Below are positions 43,003 through 62,220 of a stretch of 64,000 nucleotides of DNA, in pieces. Where the stretch lies: positions 239,241 through 303,240 of the forward strand of contig RHPI01000638.1 in the NCBI GenBank assembly GCA_009103225.1, written 5' to 3'. A program made the position numbers and the translations under genes. The notes beneath the pieces were generated by a model that was not told where the DNA came from, made no database searches, and saw nothing but the letters and a program-made list of their open reading frames with translations. Position 1 is the first letter of the stretch. Every line of letters starts with the position of its first letter. The DNA is from Chlorokybus atmophyticus. Lineage: Eukaryota > Streptophyta > Chlorokybophyceae > Chlorokybales > Chlorokybaceae.

Positions 43003-46000
43003 CTACTTCTCTTTCGTGAACATGCGCGGCGCTATGCACATGGCCATGAGCTCCTGGAACAGGAGCTTGCAGGCGTACGGGATGTGGACTTGCACAATGG
43101 CAGTCTTGTTCTTGCAGCCTCGGCACTCAAAGGTGTTCTTGCGCAGGTTGGCGATGGCAATGAGGCCGCAGTACTCGCACACGTGCACTCGGTATGCATC
43201 TGACTGGTCAAACAGCCTCTCCTTGAGGAAATGTGCAGCACCATGCGCGATGATGCAGTCCCGCTCCATCTCACCAAACCGCAGCCCGCCCTCTCGCGAC
43301 CGGCCCTCCATAGGCTGGCGTGTCAAAATCTGCACGGGCCCTCGGCCACGCGAGTGGATCTTGTCATCCACCATGTGCTTCAGCCTCTGGTAGTATGTAG
43401 GTCCGATGAAGATCTGCGCCTGTAACCTCCTGCCGGTGTGACCATTGTAGAGCACCTCATTGCCACGCAGCTGGTAGCCGCACTTGTGAAGCGCGCTGCT
43501 GATGTTCTCCACTGTCACATCAGTGAAGGGGGTGGCGTCTCCCTCCTTGCCCATGTACGCTGACACCTTGCCCATGAGACACTCAATGAGCTGGCCAATG
43601 GTCATACGGGACGGGATAGCGTGCGGGTTGACGATGATGTCGGGCGTGATGCCTTCCACCGTGAAGGGCATGTCTTCCTGAGTGTAAGTCATGCCCACCG
43701 TGCCCTTCTGGCCATGTCTGCTGGAGAACTTGTCGCCAATCTGAGGGACTCGGATGGAGCGGACCCGAATCTTAACAAACTTCAACCCCTGGTCGTTTGT
43801 CGTAAGCATCACTTGATCAATCATGCCAGTCTCGCTTGCCCGCATGGACAGACTGCTGTCCTTCTTGGTGAACCTGCTGGCCTGCGCCCCCGTCTTGTCC
43901 TCTGGAATAGGCACAGTCTTGCCAATGATGACGTCTTCGCCAGAAACCCTCGTGCCAGGCATCACCAGCCCATCATCATCCAGCTTCTCATAGGAACCGT
44001 GCCGCATTGCCTGGGGCCAAGGGCGTTGGTTACTTCGAATTTACACAAGGTGCTATCACTCGCTGATTGTTGCTAAAGGAAACGCACAAGAGACAACACA
44101 CATAGCACAGTGTTTACCGTGGTGACATCCCTGTTGGGCTTCTCTAGCTCTTCTTTGCACAAGCTGCCCTGTTTCTTCTCTTCATCCTTGTAGGTGCGGA
44201 AGAAGATGGAGCGGAAGAGCCCTCGGTCAATGGCGGACTGGTTCATGATGACAGAATCTTCCTGGTTGTAGCCGGAGTAGCAACTGATAGCCACAATGGC
44301 ATTTTGCCCAGCTGGCAACTCTCTGAAGTGAAGATATTCCATAGCACGCGTAGTGACAAGAGGCTTCTGTGGGTAGTATAGTACAAATGCTAGCGTGTCC
44401 ATACGCAACTGGTAGTTGGTGACATAGATGCCCATAGCCTGCTTCCCCATAGCAGACTGATAAGTGTTACGGGGCGACTGATTATGATCAGGGAAGGGGA
44501 TGATGGATGCGCAGATGCCCAAGATCATCGACGGGTGGATCTCGCAGTGCGTGTATGTTTCAGAGTATGCCTCTTCGGGGTTGTTGCGAGCATTCGACAG
44601 ATCCTGAATGGTCATGGAGATCATGGTGGTCTCCTCTTCTTCCGTGTCAACATACTCGATGAAGCCATTGGAGACCAAGTCATGCCACCCATAGTGCGTG
44701 ACATCCTTGTTCTGCAGCTTCACAATGTCGCTCTTCTTGATAAGCAGCTTCTGCTTCTCAACGATGAAGAGCGGTCTGCAACAGCGGCCATAATCGGTGT
44801 ACAGCCGCAGCTCCTTCAACCTGATGTCCCGAACCACACCGACCTCCGTGTTCACATCAGTTTGGCGCCGCAGCTGTCGAAGAGTCCTTACCAACAGGTC
44901 CGGATCTCTATGAATGCCAACCCAGCAACCATTGACGAAAATCTTCGTTGCGTTGGGGATGACAGATGCAGATATTTCCTCCAGGTTCTCTGTGGACCAC
45001 TCTTCCAAGAACTCCAGGATGGGGGCAGATGGCGAGCCAACGGAAATGTATGCCATAAGGGCAAGGTTCTTCACCAGCCCACATGCTTGGCCTTCTGGTG
45101 TTTCAGCTGGACATATCATACCCCAGTGACTGTTGTGCAGCTGGCGCGGCTTTGCAAGCTTGCCCTCACGTCCAATGGGAGAGTTCAGCCGCCTCAAGTG
45201 AGAAAGCGTGGATGCATAAGTCAAACGATTCAACACCTGAGAGAGGCACAGAGTCAGCCGCAGTTCATCCAAAGCGGGTCCCCAACACAACTTCAGCGGA
45301 GTGCATATGCAGTGTGAGCAACTTGTATGCAAGAAAGTCTTACAAAGCAGCTATGACAATGTCAACACACCTGTGACACGCCAGCGCGCACTCCTTGACC
45401 TCCCTGAGCTCCCCAGTTGCCTGTGGCAAGGGAGTACTTGAGGCCTGAAGTGATGGTCTTGGCCTTGACTGCGTAGGCAAGGTTGACCTCCTTGCCATTG
45501 TCCAGGCACTTCTGAAGATACGACCTGACATCCTTTGTGAGCTTGCGGAAGAGCTGCCTGAACAAGGAGCCCAGTAGAGGCCCAGCCAAATCCAGTCGCT
45601 TGTTGCCATAATGATCTCGATCGTCTTCTGCACGGCGGCCAAGCGCGCAAAGCAGCATGCGGTGGATGATGTAACCAAAGAAGTATGCTTTCTTGGTCTC
45701 GCAGCCCTCCCCAACACCCACATGCGGAAGCATCTCCCGTTGCAACACGTCTCGTGCGTATCTGATACGCTTCTCCCTTGTGACACCCACCGTGGCGCCA
45801 CGCTTGCCGATGTAATCCAGCGCAACTTCTTGGGACTGGATGACTACTGCTTCTTCAAGTGAAGGCCGTAGTAGCTCCATCATGGCATTGTCACCAAAGC
45901 CGTAACAGATGTGCTCCAGAATCTCCTTATCTGCAACAAAACCGAGCGCGCGGAAGACCACAACAATGGGAATCTGTGCCCTGATGTATGGCAAAGTGGC

Positions 46001-47726
46001 TCGGATGTACTGACCCGAGGCACCCCTTGCGCCTGACCTGCAGCAATACACAGTGAGACTTACGTCATGAAGCAAACCGTACAGTAGCATGATAAACTGG
46101 CGCTCAATAGGCACAGCATGCACGAAGCAAGACTGATAATGACGCACCTTGCCAACATCTGCACAAACAGCGTGCTAACAGGTCTGGACCCTGTCTCTGA
46201 CAAGGACCGGCACTCAGCTACAAAGGAGTACTTGTTGGGTTGTCGCTTCTTGAACACATACACATGGTTGCTGCTCATCTTCTCCTGGGCTATCAGGACC
46301 TTCTCTGACCCGTTGATGACAAAGTAACCGCCTTGATCGTATGGGCATTCCCCAAGCTCGGTCAAGTCCTTATCGGTGTTGTCATACAAACTGCAGTATG
46401 TCGAGCGCAGCATGATGGGCACCTTGCCAATGAACACCTTTGGCAGTTCTTCTTTCTCCATCTCTTCCTCACCATCAGCGCCGTGCGTGACTGTGGTCTT
46501 CAATATGTCCACATACAGTGGTGCTGAGTAGGTGAGGTTGCGCAGTCGCGCATCCTTTGGGAACAATGTGGTGGTTTCTCCATCAGACTCTGTCATCATA
46601 GGCTTGGAGAGATAAATCTGTCCAAACTTGATTTTGTACGATGCAACGCTGAGTTCCACCTGTACCAACAGCAAAGTGAGCAACACACCCAGACCATTGC
46701 TAGTATGCAAAGATGTGTGCATATTCACTGTCACACAGAGTTTTGTTATGTTATGCCACGCACGGACATGGACGTTTGCACAGAGACAGACACGTAACCA
46801 TGCAGACATGCATGTGCCTAAACAGATGCAGCATACATGCGTTTCTTGAACCCATCATATACAAACTCACGAGGCTTCTCTGCATGTGTTGCTTTTGATA
46901 GCAACGCACCTGCTGGCCAGGATGATGCTGACTCTCTGGGGTGATCTCAATCTCCCCAGACTCATCAACGATTTCTTGCATAGTATTCTGAATGAACTCG
47001 TCAAAACTGTCAAGTTGCTGCCGCACCAGGCCCTTCTCTTCAAAATAGGCACTGATGACGGACCATGCATCCTCCTACAGCATGCAAGCATTAGTCAAGC
47101 AAGAATGTTTGCAGAGACCTGTTCGCACAATTGGCAGCTAGTGCAATATCCTCTGAACGTCAGCTGATTAGTCTGTGATAAGCAACATCATCTGCGAAAT
47201 CAGATACCAATTCTGCATGTAATGTTAGCGCAACTGCCTGAAAGCAACCTTGGAATCGTTCACATTACTCAAGGTGCGAGCAATCAAAGGAATGCACTGG
47301 TAAGAGCAATAGGCACAATTCACAGTAAGCGCGAGCATAACATTCACTTGGTCAGGTGGGCAACTGTATAACACCAGTCTCCAGTAAACCCTAAGCGCGG
47401 TTGTTCCCTAGCTCATTTGACCTGACTTGGGCAACCAAGTGTTTGACAGCAACTGACCAACAAACATACTCGCCAAAACTTATTGCCTTCGACACCACTT
47501 GCATAGGACTCAATCGCAAGGCATGGCTTTCTTTAACAATTCAAAGCGAGGCTGGAAACCGACCCTAGTGTGCAAAACCTAGACGGCGACCAGCGCATGC
47601 AAAAAGACTTGGTTGCTTAACAAGATATATCGAGAATTCGTACAGCGGCTATGAGGCAAATCTGCTAACCTGTGTGATCTCATCATCCTCTTCCATCATC
47701 GCCTCATCAGCGCTGCCGCCATACAT
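43003..47726 (-). CDS. RPB2: DNA-directed RNA polymerase II subunit RPB2
   Basis: Second-largest subunit of nuclear RNA polymerase II, forming one side of the active-site cleft. Exons: 47726-47670, 47074-46910, 46659-46148, 46037-45371, 45236-44118, 44010-43003. All are GT-AG with consistent phases, giving 1175 aa, the normal length. The start [19 protein letters not shown] is short and acidic as in plants. Landmarks: [72 protein letters not shown], the active-site [35 protein letters not shown], and the C-terminal zinc module [12 protein letters not shown]...CRGCKNK (Cys4). The ending [16 protein letters not shown] separates it from RPA2 and RPC2. The 595-base first intron is the longest. 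Confidence 0.98.
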
Positions 47727-48128
47727 GTTGGCTGGCCTGGGAAAGGCGGGCGCCAAGCCCTGAGAACCACTCCAACAACCAAACCTTGCCTGCTACTGCT
47801 TTCAGCAGCTCACCCCATGCGCATCTATGTTGATGTTACGCCAATCAAAGAGCAGACGCTGCAAAATTGCGGGCGACGGTACTACTGCTCCTCAGCCGCC
47901 GCCAACTCTACGGCCGCCGCCGCCGCCGCTGCCGCCAACGACGACGACAACTACACACTTAGTGTCGCCGCTTGCCCTTGGTTTTGGCTTGAGCGAACCA
48001 AACCCTCATTCCGATCGTGGTCGGAGGAGAGGCTTAAGTCTGATCAGCTCCCAATCACTACCAGCTCCCCCAATCCGGACTCAAGGTTCATCACTGCCTT
48101 GGAGCCACAACGGACCATGTTTTAGGCC
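47727..48128. promoter_or_regulatory. Upstream region of RPB2
   Basis: Holds the RPB2 5' UTR and presumably its promoter, plus a (GCC)n stretch at about 47914-47935. No clear TATA box for the minus strand was seen. Bounded on the left by the DNA element at 48129. Confidence 0.4.
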
Positions 48129-49845
48129 TACCGTTTTTACCCAAACACAGTCCCCCCCTTAAAAAAGCCGGGGGGGGACTGTGTTTTAACCTTTTGCGTC
48201 CCCCCCAAATTTTAGTGTCCCCCCAAAGGGGGACTGTACTATATGTGTGGTAAATATACGTGTTAAATGTGGTTTATATGTATATTTATGATGTTAGTAT
48301 CCGTATAAATAAGTACATATTTATATTTACTACAAGCACCATATACTTGCAGTTTTTGGACGCATATATTGCAATGTCATGCATTTGTGTTGTGTACATA
48401 ATGGTATCGCATATAACATGTGTATTTCGGCTGTTGACCATGTTTAATATTGCAATAACTATAGCGTGTAATCAATTAGCGTTACATGGTAGAGTAAATC
48501 AGTTAGAACGAGGGTGAGTAGTGGCGGCATGTCTTTGGGGTATGGGGCCTGCCCCGACCTCGTACCGCAAAAAACGCGGCCGATGTAATCACCAACTGTG
48601 CTGCAATTGCACAATTCCCTAGCGATTTTGGGTCGCCGTTGGCAAGCAGTTGCCGCCGAGATAGTTTTCAGCATCGTTTATACATCTCTGCAATGATTGG
48701 GCAATTCGCTGCCTTTTGCAGCAACGGCTGTTGTCACCGTTGCAATTTCATTTAATCAATTCATGCGTGTTCAAATAGTGGCCTAACGATGCAATTTTTG
48801 CGTTTGGCTGAATTTTCGCGTTAAGGTCAATTAGGTTAGCATTATTTCAATGGTTGTAACCTTGGCATTCCTTATTGAAGTTATATCACGTAATGTGACG
48901 TGAACGTTATGTTGATTATTAAGTTCTGTAACACTTAACTGCAGGTTGCTAGTTACATTGCAACATATTGCAACATATGTGCTTCATTTTGCAACACATC
49001 AGAGATATTGTGCATGTGGACTTTGCTTCAGTGCACGCCCTAATTGCTGGACTGTGCCGAGATTGTTCGTTTGAATGGTCAACAGCCAAACAAACGATCA
49101 ACATGTATCAATGTATCTCCATAGCTATTAATTTTATTACTGAAACACAAAAAAATAATCAACATGCAGCCATAAGCGGCCACGTGCAGAACTGTGCTTA
49201 ATTTTTGGTGCATGCGTTTAAATAATTGGTATGCTTTGGACGGCCATGATCGTTTAGGCAGATCTAACGGTGTAACGCTTGTACTCGCTGCCTAGCCAAG
49301 AGAGATGAGAAGCAGGCGGGCCGCACATACTGCCGCGCAGCCCGGCGGTCGCGGGTGCCGTGTGATGGCCCATGGCGCGGGATGTGTGATGTAGGTGGTA
49401 TGCCGGCCGGCCGGCCGACAGGCCCGACCAAACAGCCGCACCACTCGTTATTATTTTATAGCGTAATATACGTATATGCTTGCCATGTTAATGTGTGTGA
49501 CATGACATGCGATGTCAATTGTCTTTCTTGTGGCCCATAAGAAAGACAATATGGCCTACAAGTTGTGGGCCATTGTGGCATATATGTTTCTTTTCTCATG
49601 GGCCGTCAAAGTGCTGCCGCCTTTGCAGCTGGCCTGCCGGCACCAGTATAGGTTACGCTATCGGATACGACCAATAGCGTAACCCACACACTTGATGACG
49701 TAATTTATGGGGGACTATGCTGCGCTCAGGTACACAACAAAGTCCCCCATCGTAACACATTCCCCCCCTTAACACAGTCCCCCCCAGCATAATTGAGGGG
49801 GCGACTCTATATAAAGGGGGGCCCTGTATTGGGGTAGATACGGTA
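48129..49845. mobile_element. Defective DNA transposon with C/G-rich inverted ends
   Basis: The left end TACCGTTTTTACCCAAACAC, then AGTCCCCCCCTT, matches the complement of the right end, TACCGTATCTACCCCAATAC, then AGGGCCCCCCTTTA, over about 36 bases with several changes. Both begin with TA, which fits a TA target duplication (48129-48130 and 49844-49845). Inside each end there are further hairpins: AAACACAGTCCCCCCC with GGGGGGGGACTGTGTTT (48133-48187), GTGTCCCCCCAAAGGGGGAC (48214-48235), and a related GTCCCCCATCGTAACACATT region near 49743. No transposase is visible, so it is non-autonomous. Superfamily unknown; Tc1/mariner-like by TA only. Confidence 0.6.
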
Positions 49846-51615
<1,770 letters not shown>

Positions 51616-54415
51616 ATGGCAAAGCGCCACGTGGAGGACTGGGCGTCTCTACCCAACGACTGCCTCCTGCTTGTCCTATCCCGTGTGTCTGGCAGGGATG
51701 CTGCCCTCTGCGCCGCCGTCTGCAGGTGAGCGACACTCTCCATGTCCAAGCTTGGTCTTGCCTGGCCTGGCCTGGCCAGGCCTGGTCCAGCCCTGATGGT
51801 GTGGTAGTAACATGTCATGACACCAATGCGATCACAGAGGCTGGCGTGTGGCTGCGGAGTGTGAAGTGTTATGGAGGGACATGTGCGCACGTGAGTTGCA
51901 ACTGTCCAGTCTGGGGGAGTCTACAATCAAGCGCTACAGCAGGTGAGAACACAATACACATTGGCTGTTGGATTCCCCAACACTCATTCACATAAAATGC
52001 AACTTCTCTCGTTCACCTCATGTGACACAGATCTTCAGAACTACATGCCCAATGCATGGAAGCTCCAAGTGTTTATATGTAACATGAGCCTCCAACACAC
52101 TATGCAGAGCCCAACTCAGCTGCGCAAGTACAACACGTTACTATATTGTGCTATGCACAGTAAGGGTTACACTTTTACTGCTGGTTAAAGCTGTTATTGA
52201 GCTGATTCATTCATTGCATGGCAGCTGGCACGGTGCGTACGCCAACGTTTGCCACACGCAACACAACTGGTCATTTGGGCGCTGCGACGTGCGCACAGTC
52301 GCAGGTGCGCATGCACAGACATACTGTATGTGACACACAACAACAACAACACTTCCATGTTGGGTTGACGTTTACTCGTCCGCACAGCGCACAAGCATCT
52401 CAAAGTGGGTGAGCACATGCTGTCGGAGCGCGTGGAGGACTTGTACATATATGGTTCACGTATAGTGAGTTTGCACTCCGGTCACGATCGCACCACACCT
52501 GTACAGGTGAGTGCTGTTGCTGCAACGTGTGTGTCCATGCGCATGCGCATACACAAACCCAACACGCAAGTGGTCTCACCCTTCGTGCTGCCGGTTCGCA
52601 GTACGCACACCTGTGGGATGTTGAGTCCGGCCAATGCATCCGCTTGCTCGCGCTGTGGGAGACAGCGCACGGACAACAAGTGAGGTGAGATAGCTGTTGT
52701 CAACAATCTTGGCATGAGATTGTCTCAAAGCTCATGGCTTGATGGACACAACTTGGCCCACACACACAACTTGTGTTACATAGGTTGGTGGGTGATGGAC
52801 CGCGCGTGGCCATAGCCGAGGAGTCGTGGGGTGTCCGTGTGTTTGACCTCGAGTCGGGGGCACCTGTGTGCGAGACAGCCAATGGCGGGACACTGGGCAA
52901 AGCGCATGCACTGGCGCTTGACAGCACTCGTCTCGCAAGGCATGCACATATGCGTGCCCTGTGTCGTGTGCAATCGCTCACGCACGTGTATTGTATTTGT
53001 GTGTGTGCGTGTGCAAGTGTGAGCGCATGTGTGCATGCATGCATGTGCGTGCGAGTGCGCGTGCGTGTGTGACCGTGTGTGCGGGTGCACTGGCACGTAT
53101 GCGAGCTGGCGTGGATACACGTGTGTGCGTGCTTTCTGTGTGGGTGGGCGTGCATGCGTGAGTTCGTGCATATGCGCAGTCACGCATGCACGCACGTGCA
53201 CAGACGTGCAAGGCGAGTGTGAGGGTGCGTCACTCAACTTACACTTGTTGTGCTGCAGCGCGCACGTTTCACAAGCAGACCGATCCGCCATCTTCGTACG
53301 TGTTTGGGAACTCAACAGTGCGAACGTAATGCAGCCCAAGCAGGTGAGAGTGACTTGTCAAAGCAAGTCCCAAGCGCCCCAAGCGTCTGTCTAATTCAAA
53401 CCTGTTGCCCGACTGATTTGTTACTATTTGCAGGCTCTGCATCTGCGTGTGCATGGGGACTATGAGGATGCGGTGTTTACGCTGGGGTTGTTTCCCAACC
53501 GCGTGGAGTGCGCAGCTGTGTTTGATGACGAAGTCATACGCTGCTGGGATGTTGTGCAACAGAGGTATAGCCACGCTGTCCACATTGTTGCAAGCCTTTG
53601 ACACGCACGCGCGCACGCTCGCACATATGTATGCATCAAGTGCTGCAGTGCAACAGAAAGTTGACCACATATTTGCCATCATTGCAGGCAGCTGTCACAG
53701 ATTGCACCCAGTGGAACCCCGCACAAGGTAGGAGCTGCGAGCTTTGTGCGTATGTGCGTGCCTATGTGTGTACATTGTGTAAATGTATGCAGTCATGTGC
53801 ACAAGGAATGCAATGCCGTGATACATGTACATGTGGCTTACATAACGGTATTGCAGAGGCAGACACTCAAGTTGGCTATCACGCCTACACGCATAATCAG
53901 CAGAAGTGCAACGCATGTGCGGGCATGGGACAAACTCACTGGCACGGTATGTCACCTTTAGCCTCGCTGCATGCTTTCAGTATGCAACAGCACAGTTTGT
54001 GGCCATGAAAGCAATGAAAAAGCCAGCACTACAACACCACTAACTCAATGAAACAACACAGTACAATACACTGAATGTGACACACATGCAGATGCAGCAA
54101 TCCCTTCAGCTGCACGGGCTCGTGCGCCATCCGGGCTACTCCAAGGCCAGTGTAGCGTTCCTATCCGTGAGCCGTTGCTATCAGTACGTGGTCACGATGT
54201 CGAGAACCGCGCGGGACGAAGAGCCCGTAATAGTGCGCGTGCGCGTGGACACGGGCTCAATGCAGGTGTTCAAAATCCACAACCAGCGTCTGCGCGAGCA
54301 TCTGCTACCAATCGGCTGCCTGTTTGCTAACGACGAGTGCATTACCATTGGAGGTGACGGGCAACGCCTCAGCACGCTCTCCTTTACTCCCCCCCGCACG
54401 CTACCCTACGCATGA
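51616..54415 (+). CDS. F-box and WD40-repeat protein
   Basis: Probable substrate receptor of an SCF (SKP1-CUL1-F-box) ubiquitin ligase. Exons: 51616-51725, 51838-51942, 52225-52304, 52388-52506, 52602-52684, 52784-52939, 53259-53343, 53434-53564, 53688-53726, 53857-53946, 54092-54415; phases agree, stop TGA. The intron after 52939 needs a GC donor (AAG/GCATGC). The N-terminus is an F-box split by intron 1: WASLPNDCLLLVLSRVSGRD, then AAVCRGWRVAAECEVLWRDM. WD-like strands follow: YAHLWDVESGQCIR, GVRVFDLESGAPVC, FVRVWELNSANV, VIRCWDVVQQR, THVRAWDKLTGT. The last exon lacks clear WD dipeptides. No specific orthologue is recognised. Confidence 0.87.
52978..53215. repeat. TG/CA-rich low-complexity stretch in an F-box/WD40 intron
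   Basis: Alternating purine-pyrimidine GTGTGTGCGTGTGC-type sequence with many CATGCA/GTGCGT words, inside the intron 52940-53258. Potential Z-DNA-forming, no gene. Confidence 0.7.
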
Positions 54416-54546
54416 GTGGGCTCTTACTCCACACTCTGCACTTGACATCTTGTTCCTTCTAACAGTATGCGGTTGCAATGCCTGCGGCACACAGTACAGA
54501 CATTGCGATCCCATGACTTCTGAGTTTGTAGCGATATACCGGTACT

Positions 54547-54551
54547 TGTAA
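54547..54551 (+). terminator. TGTAA poly(A) signal of the F-box/WD40 gene
   Basis: TGTAA about 130 bases past the stop; chlorophyte-type signal. Confidence 0.5.
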
Positions 54552-55789
<1,238 letters not shown>

Positions 55790-55813
55790 ATCCCCCAAGC
55801 GTGCGCTGGTGAA

Positions 55814-58860
<3,047 letters not shown>

Positions 58861-60547
58861 ATCTGTTTAGAACGAGCAGCAGATAGACACACAGCAGTTA
58901 ATGCTTTGGCCAACACAGCACATGCCTACATTGTTGTTGTGTTGCAGGGAGTTGAGTTAGTTAGTTGACTCTTTTCAGATACTGCACCAAGTAATTGCAT
59001 GCTTCAGGTGTGACTCGCTTGTTTGTCTCTGCTGTAAATGAGCAGCACTGGTTGATGTCTTGGCTGCATGCAGTGTCAGCAACATGGCAGTGCATGCTTA
59101 TGAGATGGCCATGAATGCTTACCCATGGCTGCAGACGGCAGCGGCGGCGATTACACGATGGGTTGGCGCAACAGGGACTTTTGCCTGCAAAGCCCCCAGC
59201 TGTGCCCTGCGGCAGCCTGAGACACTATGTGGCCAACTGCAGCAGTGCAGCAGCAACTCTCAGGATGAATAGTGTACAACGTCTAGATTGTGCTCTCAGC
59301 TCTAGCATTTTAGCGCGAAGGTCCTTCACAAGCCCGCCGCCGCCGCCGCCGTCGCCGCCGCCGCCGCTGTGCTGCAGAAAGTGATCCACACAGGCAGGAT
59401 TCAGTGACCCAATTGTGGGTTCAGTGCCCAACAACAACTGCAGATTCATGAACATGCTTGGCACCGATCCGTGCAAACTCCAGCACTGCATTGCGTTGTA
59501 AGGGAAAAGGGGACCTGAAGATGTATACCTGAAGAGCCAGGCAGGTTGGCAGGCACAATCTGTATCACAGTCAGACTCACAAGCCACACAAGCATGTAAC
59601 ACATCATGGCATCAATCCAACAAGCTGTGCCCTGCATGCACACACCATGTGGCATGCAACGGCGCATGCCATTTACCTGATAATGAGTGTGATTAGCAAA
59701 TCATACAAACCAACCATCATGTTTAGCATGTTTACCACCGGGCTCCTCTCCCCTACTTCAATTGCCATTAACATTTACACCACCACCGCGCAAACATCCA
59801 CGCTTGATCAGCCTAAACATGTGTTTATATTAGCTCGTTGGTGTTGCTAATGTGTTTTGCCCACCAATATTTGAGGCCCCTTTACTATACCTTAACATAA
59901 ACACTCACGCTTAGCATGTGACATGCTTACAAATAATAATGCAATCGTGATTGTAAGCACTCGGTGTACAACTTGTGCAATGATTGAAGCCGTATAAAAA
60001 TGCAATTGGCTTTGCATTAGTCACGAACGTTCAACCACGAGAGCTGCCGAAACTTGCTTTCGAAATCAAGCCTCCTTACAATCTGTGTGCTTGAGTTGTC
60101 GACCACCTTGAGGGTAAGCCAAAAGCAATAATGTGATTAAGTTCTCTCCCCCCCGGCCATGTATTGCAAGTTATGTGTAAATGCAATGAAGTAAATTTAA
60201 CAAAAGTTAATTATGATAATGCGAGAGCAAGCTAGCAACATGAGATGGCAATTGTGTGTTCAATGCACTCTTATGTGCACGTCTTGGAATGCCACAAGTC
60301 ACAATGTACACATCGTGATGTATATTGTAAGCTGCGGTCATCAAGAGTAAACATGTCTTTCTCAACTTGGGTTGGTCCTAAATCGAAAGCAAAATGTTGC
60401 TATTCTGAATGGAGCAGCATAAGTTATGCTTCATATGATCATATGTGATACTAGCAACATGGGGTAAACACATGCACATGACTTACATGCGCATGGCGAA
60501 TGCGTAACAGCTGATGATGTAATCATGTGGTTGCGCGCGCGCATCTT

Positions 60548-60615
<68 letters not shown>

Positions 60616-60780
60616 GGAACTCGCGCGGGAACTCGCACATGCAAATCTACGTGAACATGCAATGGTACAACACCTTGCATACATACATAACAAACGAATT
60701 CGAATGATGATCACGCTAGTCAAGTTGTGTGGTAAACAATAATTACGTATGTGGTACGCAAGGTGGTGGTAGAATAGCTA
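58861..60780. other. Intergenic DNA, no supported gene
   Basis: Upstream of CSN2. Contains a (GCC)n run at about 59334-59366. A Gly-rich minus-strand frame (59602-59225) owes its openness partly to that repeat and has no recognised domain. The rest is AT-rich. Confidence 0.4.
60551..60635. repeat. (CT)n microsatellite followed by (CG)n
   Basis: About 25 CT units, then CGCGCGCGCGCGGG and a duplicated GGGAACTCGCGC word. Confidence 0.95.
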
Positions 60781-60785
60781 TTACA
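60781..60785 (-). terminator. TGTAA poly(A) signal of the epimerase gene
   Basis: TGTAA on the minus strand about 50 bases past the stop at 60832. Confidence 0.45.
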
Positions 60786-60831
60786 TATCATGCATTCCAA
60801 GCAGCAATGTCATGATTGACAACCTTAGCTA

Positions 60832-61789
60832 TCAAGTTTGTTCAAACTCCAAGAGCACACCTGCCATGTCTTTGGGATGCATGAAGATAACAGGCTTGTT
60901 ATGGGAACCCAGCTTGGGCTTAGCAAGAACTCGTACTTGCTGTGCTGTTACATGGTCCACTGCCTGATTGATGTCATTGACCTGTTACCGTGACAACATC
61001 CAACCTTGTTATTTGAGCAACTCGCCGGCATGCACCGGCTCATCATATCTGGTAACGCATCCATGCAAGCATCTCACCTCCAAGCACATATGGTGCAGAC
61101 CTCCTGAAGGGTTTTTCTCTAGAAACCTGTTGTACAACATGATAGTCGTAATGCGCGTAGAATATGTATGCTTCAGCGACCCAGACAGCGCACAGACAAC
61201 AACAAAGCGCGCGTCTTGTAATACTTGTAATACTTACTCCACTTACTTTGCTATTGGGCTGTTTTCTCCAAGAGGCTGCAGCAGCTCAATCTTCGTGTTT
61301 GGCAGCTCAACAAAGACAACACTCACTCCGTGCTGTGGCACATCCTATCATGGACAGACACAATAATGATGTTAAGCAATGCCTGGTGCTCATCGCTGTA
61401 AGTGTGTTGGCAAGTATGTTTATGCAAGACAAGCTCACACCATATACTGAGGCCTTAAGCAGCAACACACAGAGCAAAGCTCAGCCGCGATGAGAGACAA
61501 TGGCAGTTAGGCCTTTTGCTTGCCTGCTGCTCAGTGACTTTAACGCCCAGAACATTTCTGTAACGCTCGGCGGCGACGCGGACGTCCGGGACGACGACAG
61601 CAACATGGTTCAGGCGGCCAGCCACCGCCTGCGCCGGCTCAGCAGCCTAGATGGATGATTGCAAAAGGCCAATGCCACTAAGTGTCAGCTTCCACAGCCA
61701 GCACAGACGCGACGCCTCAGCTGAAGCATGCGTTCACTAACCACACTGCTGCTCGCCCGCCTCGCCGCCCATGCCGCCGCCCGCAACAT
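60832..61789 (-). CDS. Methylmalonyl-CoA epimerase, mitochondrial
   Basis: Interconverts the (R) and (S) forms of methylmalonyl-CoA in propionyl-CoA breakdown; glyoxalase-fold metal enzyme. Exons: 61789-61742, 61646-61524, 61344-61247, 61126-61078, 60981-60832; phases agree, 155 aa, stop TGA. The second intron has a GC donor (CAG/GCAAGC). MLRAAAWAARRASSSV is an Arg/Ala/Ser presequence, suggesting mitochondria. The domain reads RLNHVAVVVPDVRVAAERYR (first metal His), VPQHGVSVVFVELPNTKIEL (second His), PLGENSPIAKFLEKNPSGGL, then HHMCLEVNDI and the end PVIFMHPKDMAGVLLEFEQT (last acidic ligand). It is complete and of normal length for the family. Divergent to the aldehyde dehydrogenase gene. Confidence 0.93.
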
Positions 61790-62220
61790 CCTTCGCGCCT
61801 ACATGCGCAACGACCAGCAACATTAAGCTAAGGTAATATCCAACGTGGCATTGCTGACACCCCTGAAGCGACATTATTTCGCTCCACTTTGCCATCATGA
61901 CATAATCCGTGACGGCTCGCTTACACCCGCTTCCGAACGGCTATAGTTGGCGACTTAGCGCAAACAGCAATATCAATAGCGAACTCCAAACATCTCAATC
62001 TCCGGCGCATGTGGCACGCGTAAATCGCTACTGACGGACCAGAAGCGACAAAAAGTTTAATAAAAAGTCGCTTCTGGTGCTCGTAGCGCAAATGTAGCTT
62101 GCCAAGTCGGCTGCAGTTTGTTTCCCACTGCGCAGTTGTTGGCGGGGACATTGTCATTGTTGGCGGCGGTGTCGGCGGCGGCGAAGGCGGTCGCTATTTA
62201 AGCTGTGCCAGTCTGCTGGT
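61790..62220. promoter_or_regulatory. Bidirectional intergenic region, epimerase / aldehyde dehydrogenase
   Basis: 431 bases between divergent start codons. Near-mirror words AGCGACAAAAAGTTTAATAA and AAAGTCGCTTCTGG at about 62042-62077 form an inverted repeat (CCAGAAGCGAC..GTCGCTTCTGG). A role in transcription is inferred from position only. Confidence 0.45.

Noticed and set aside
48133-48187. Rho-independent-type terminator hairpin
   Set aside because: Eukaryotic nuclear DNA, and the hairpin is part of the inverted end of a mobile element.
51895-51920. An intron after GCGCAC in the F-box/WD40 gene (GTGAGT donor, CCAG acceptor)
   Set aside because: Reading straight through keeps the frame to LGESTIKRYSR and then SWHGAY; splicing there breaks the phase.
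59225-59602. Glycine-rich minus-strand frame upstream of CSN2
   Set aside because: Openness comes from a (GCC)n repeat; no domain, splice pattern or start context supports it.
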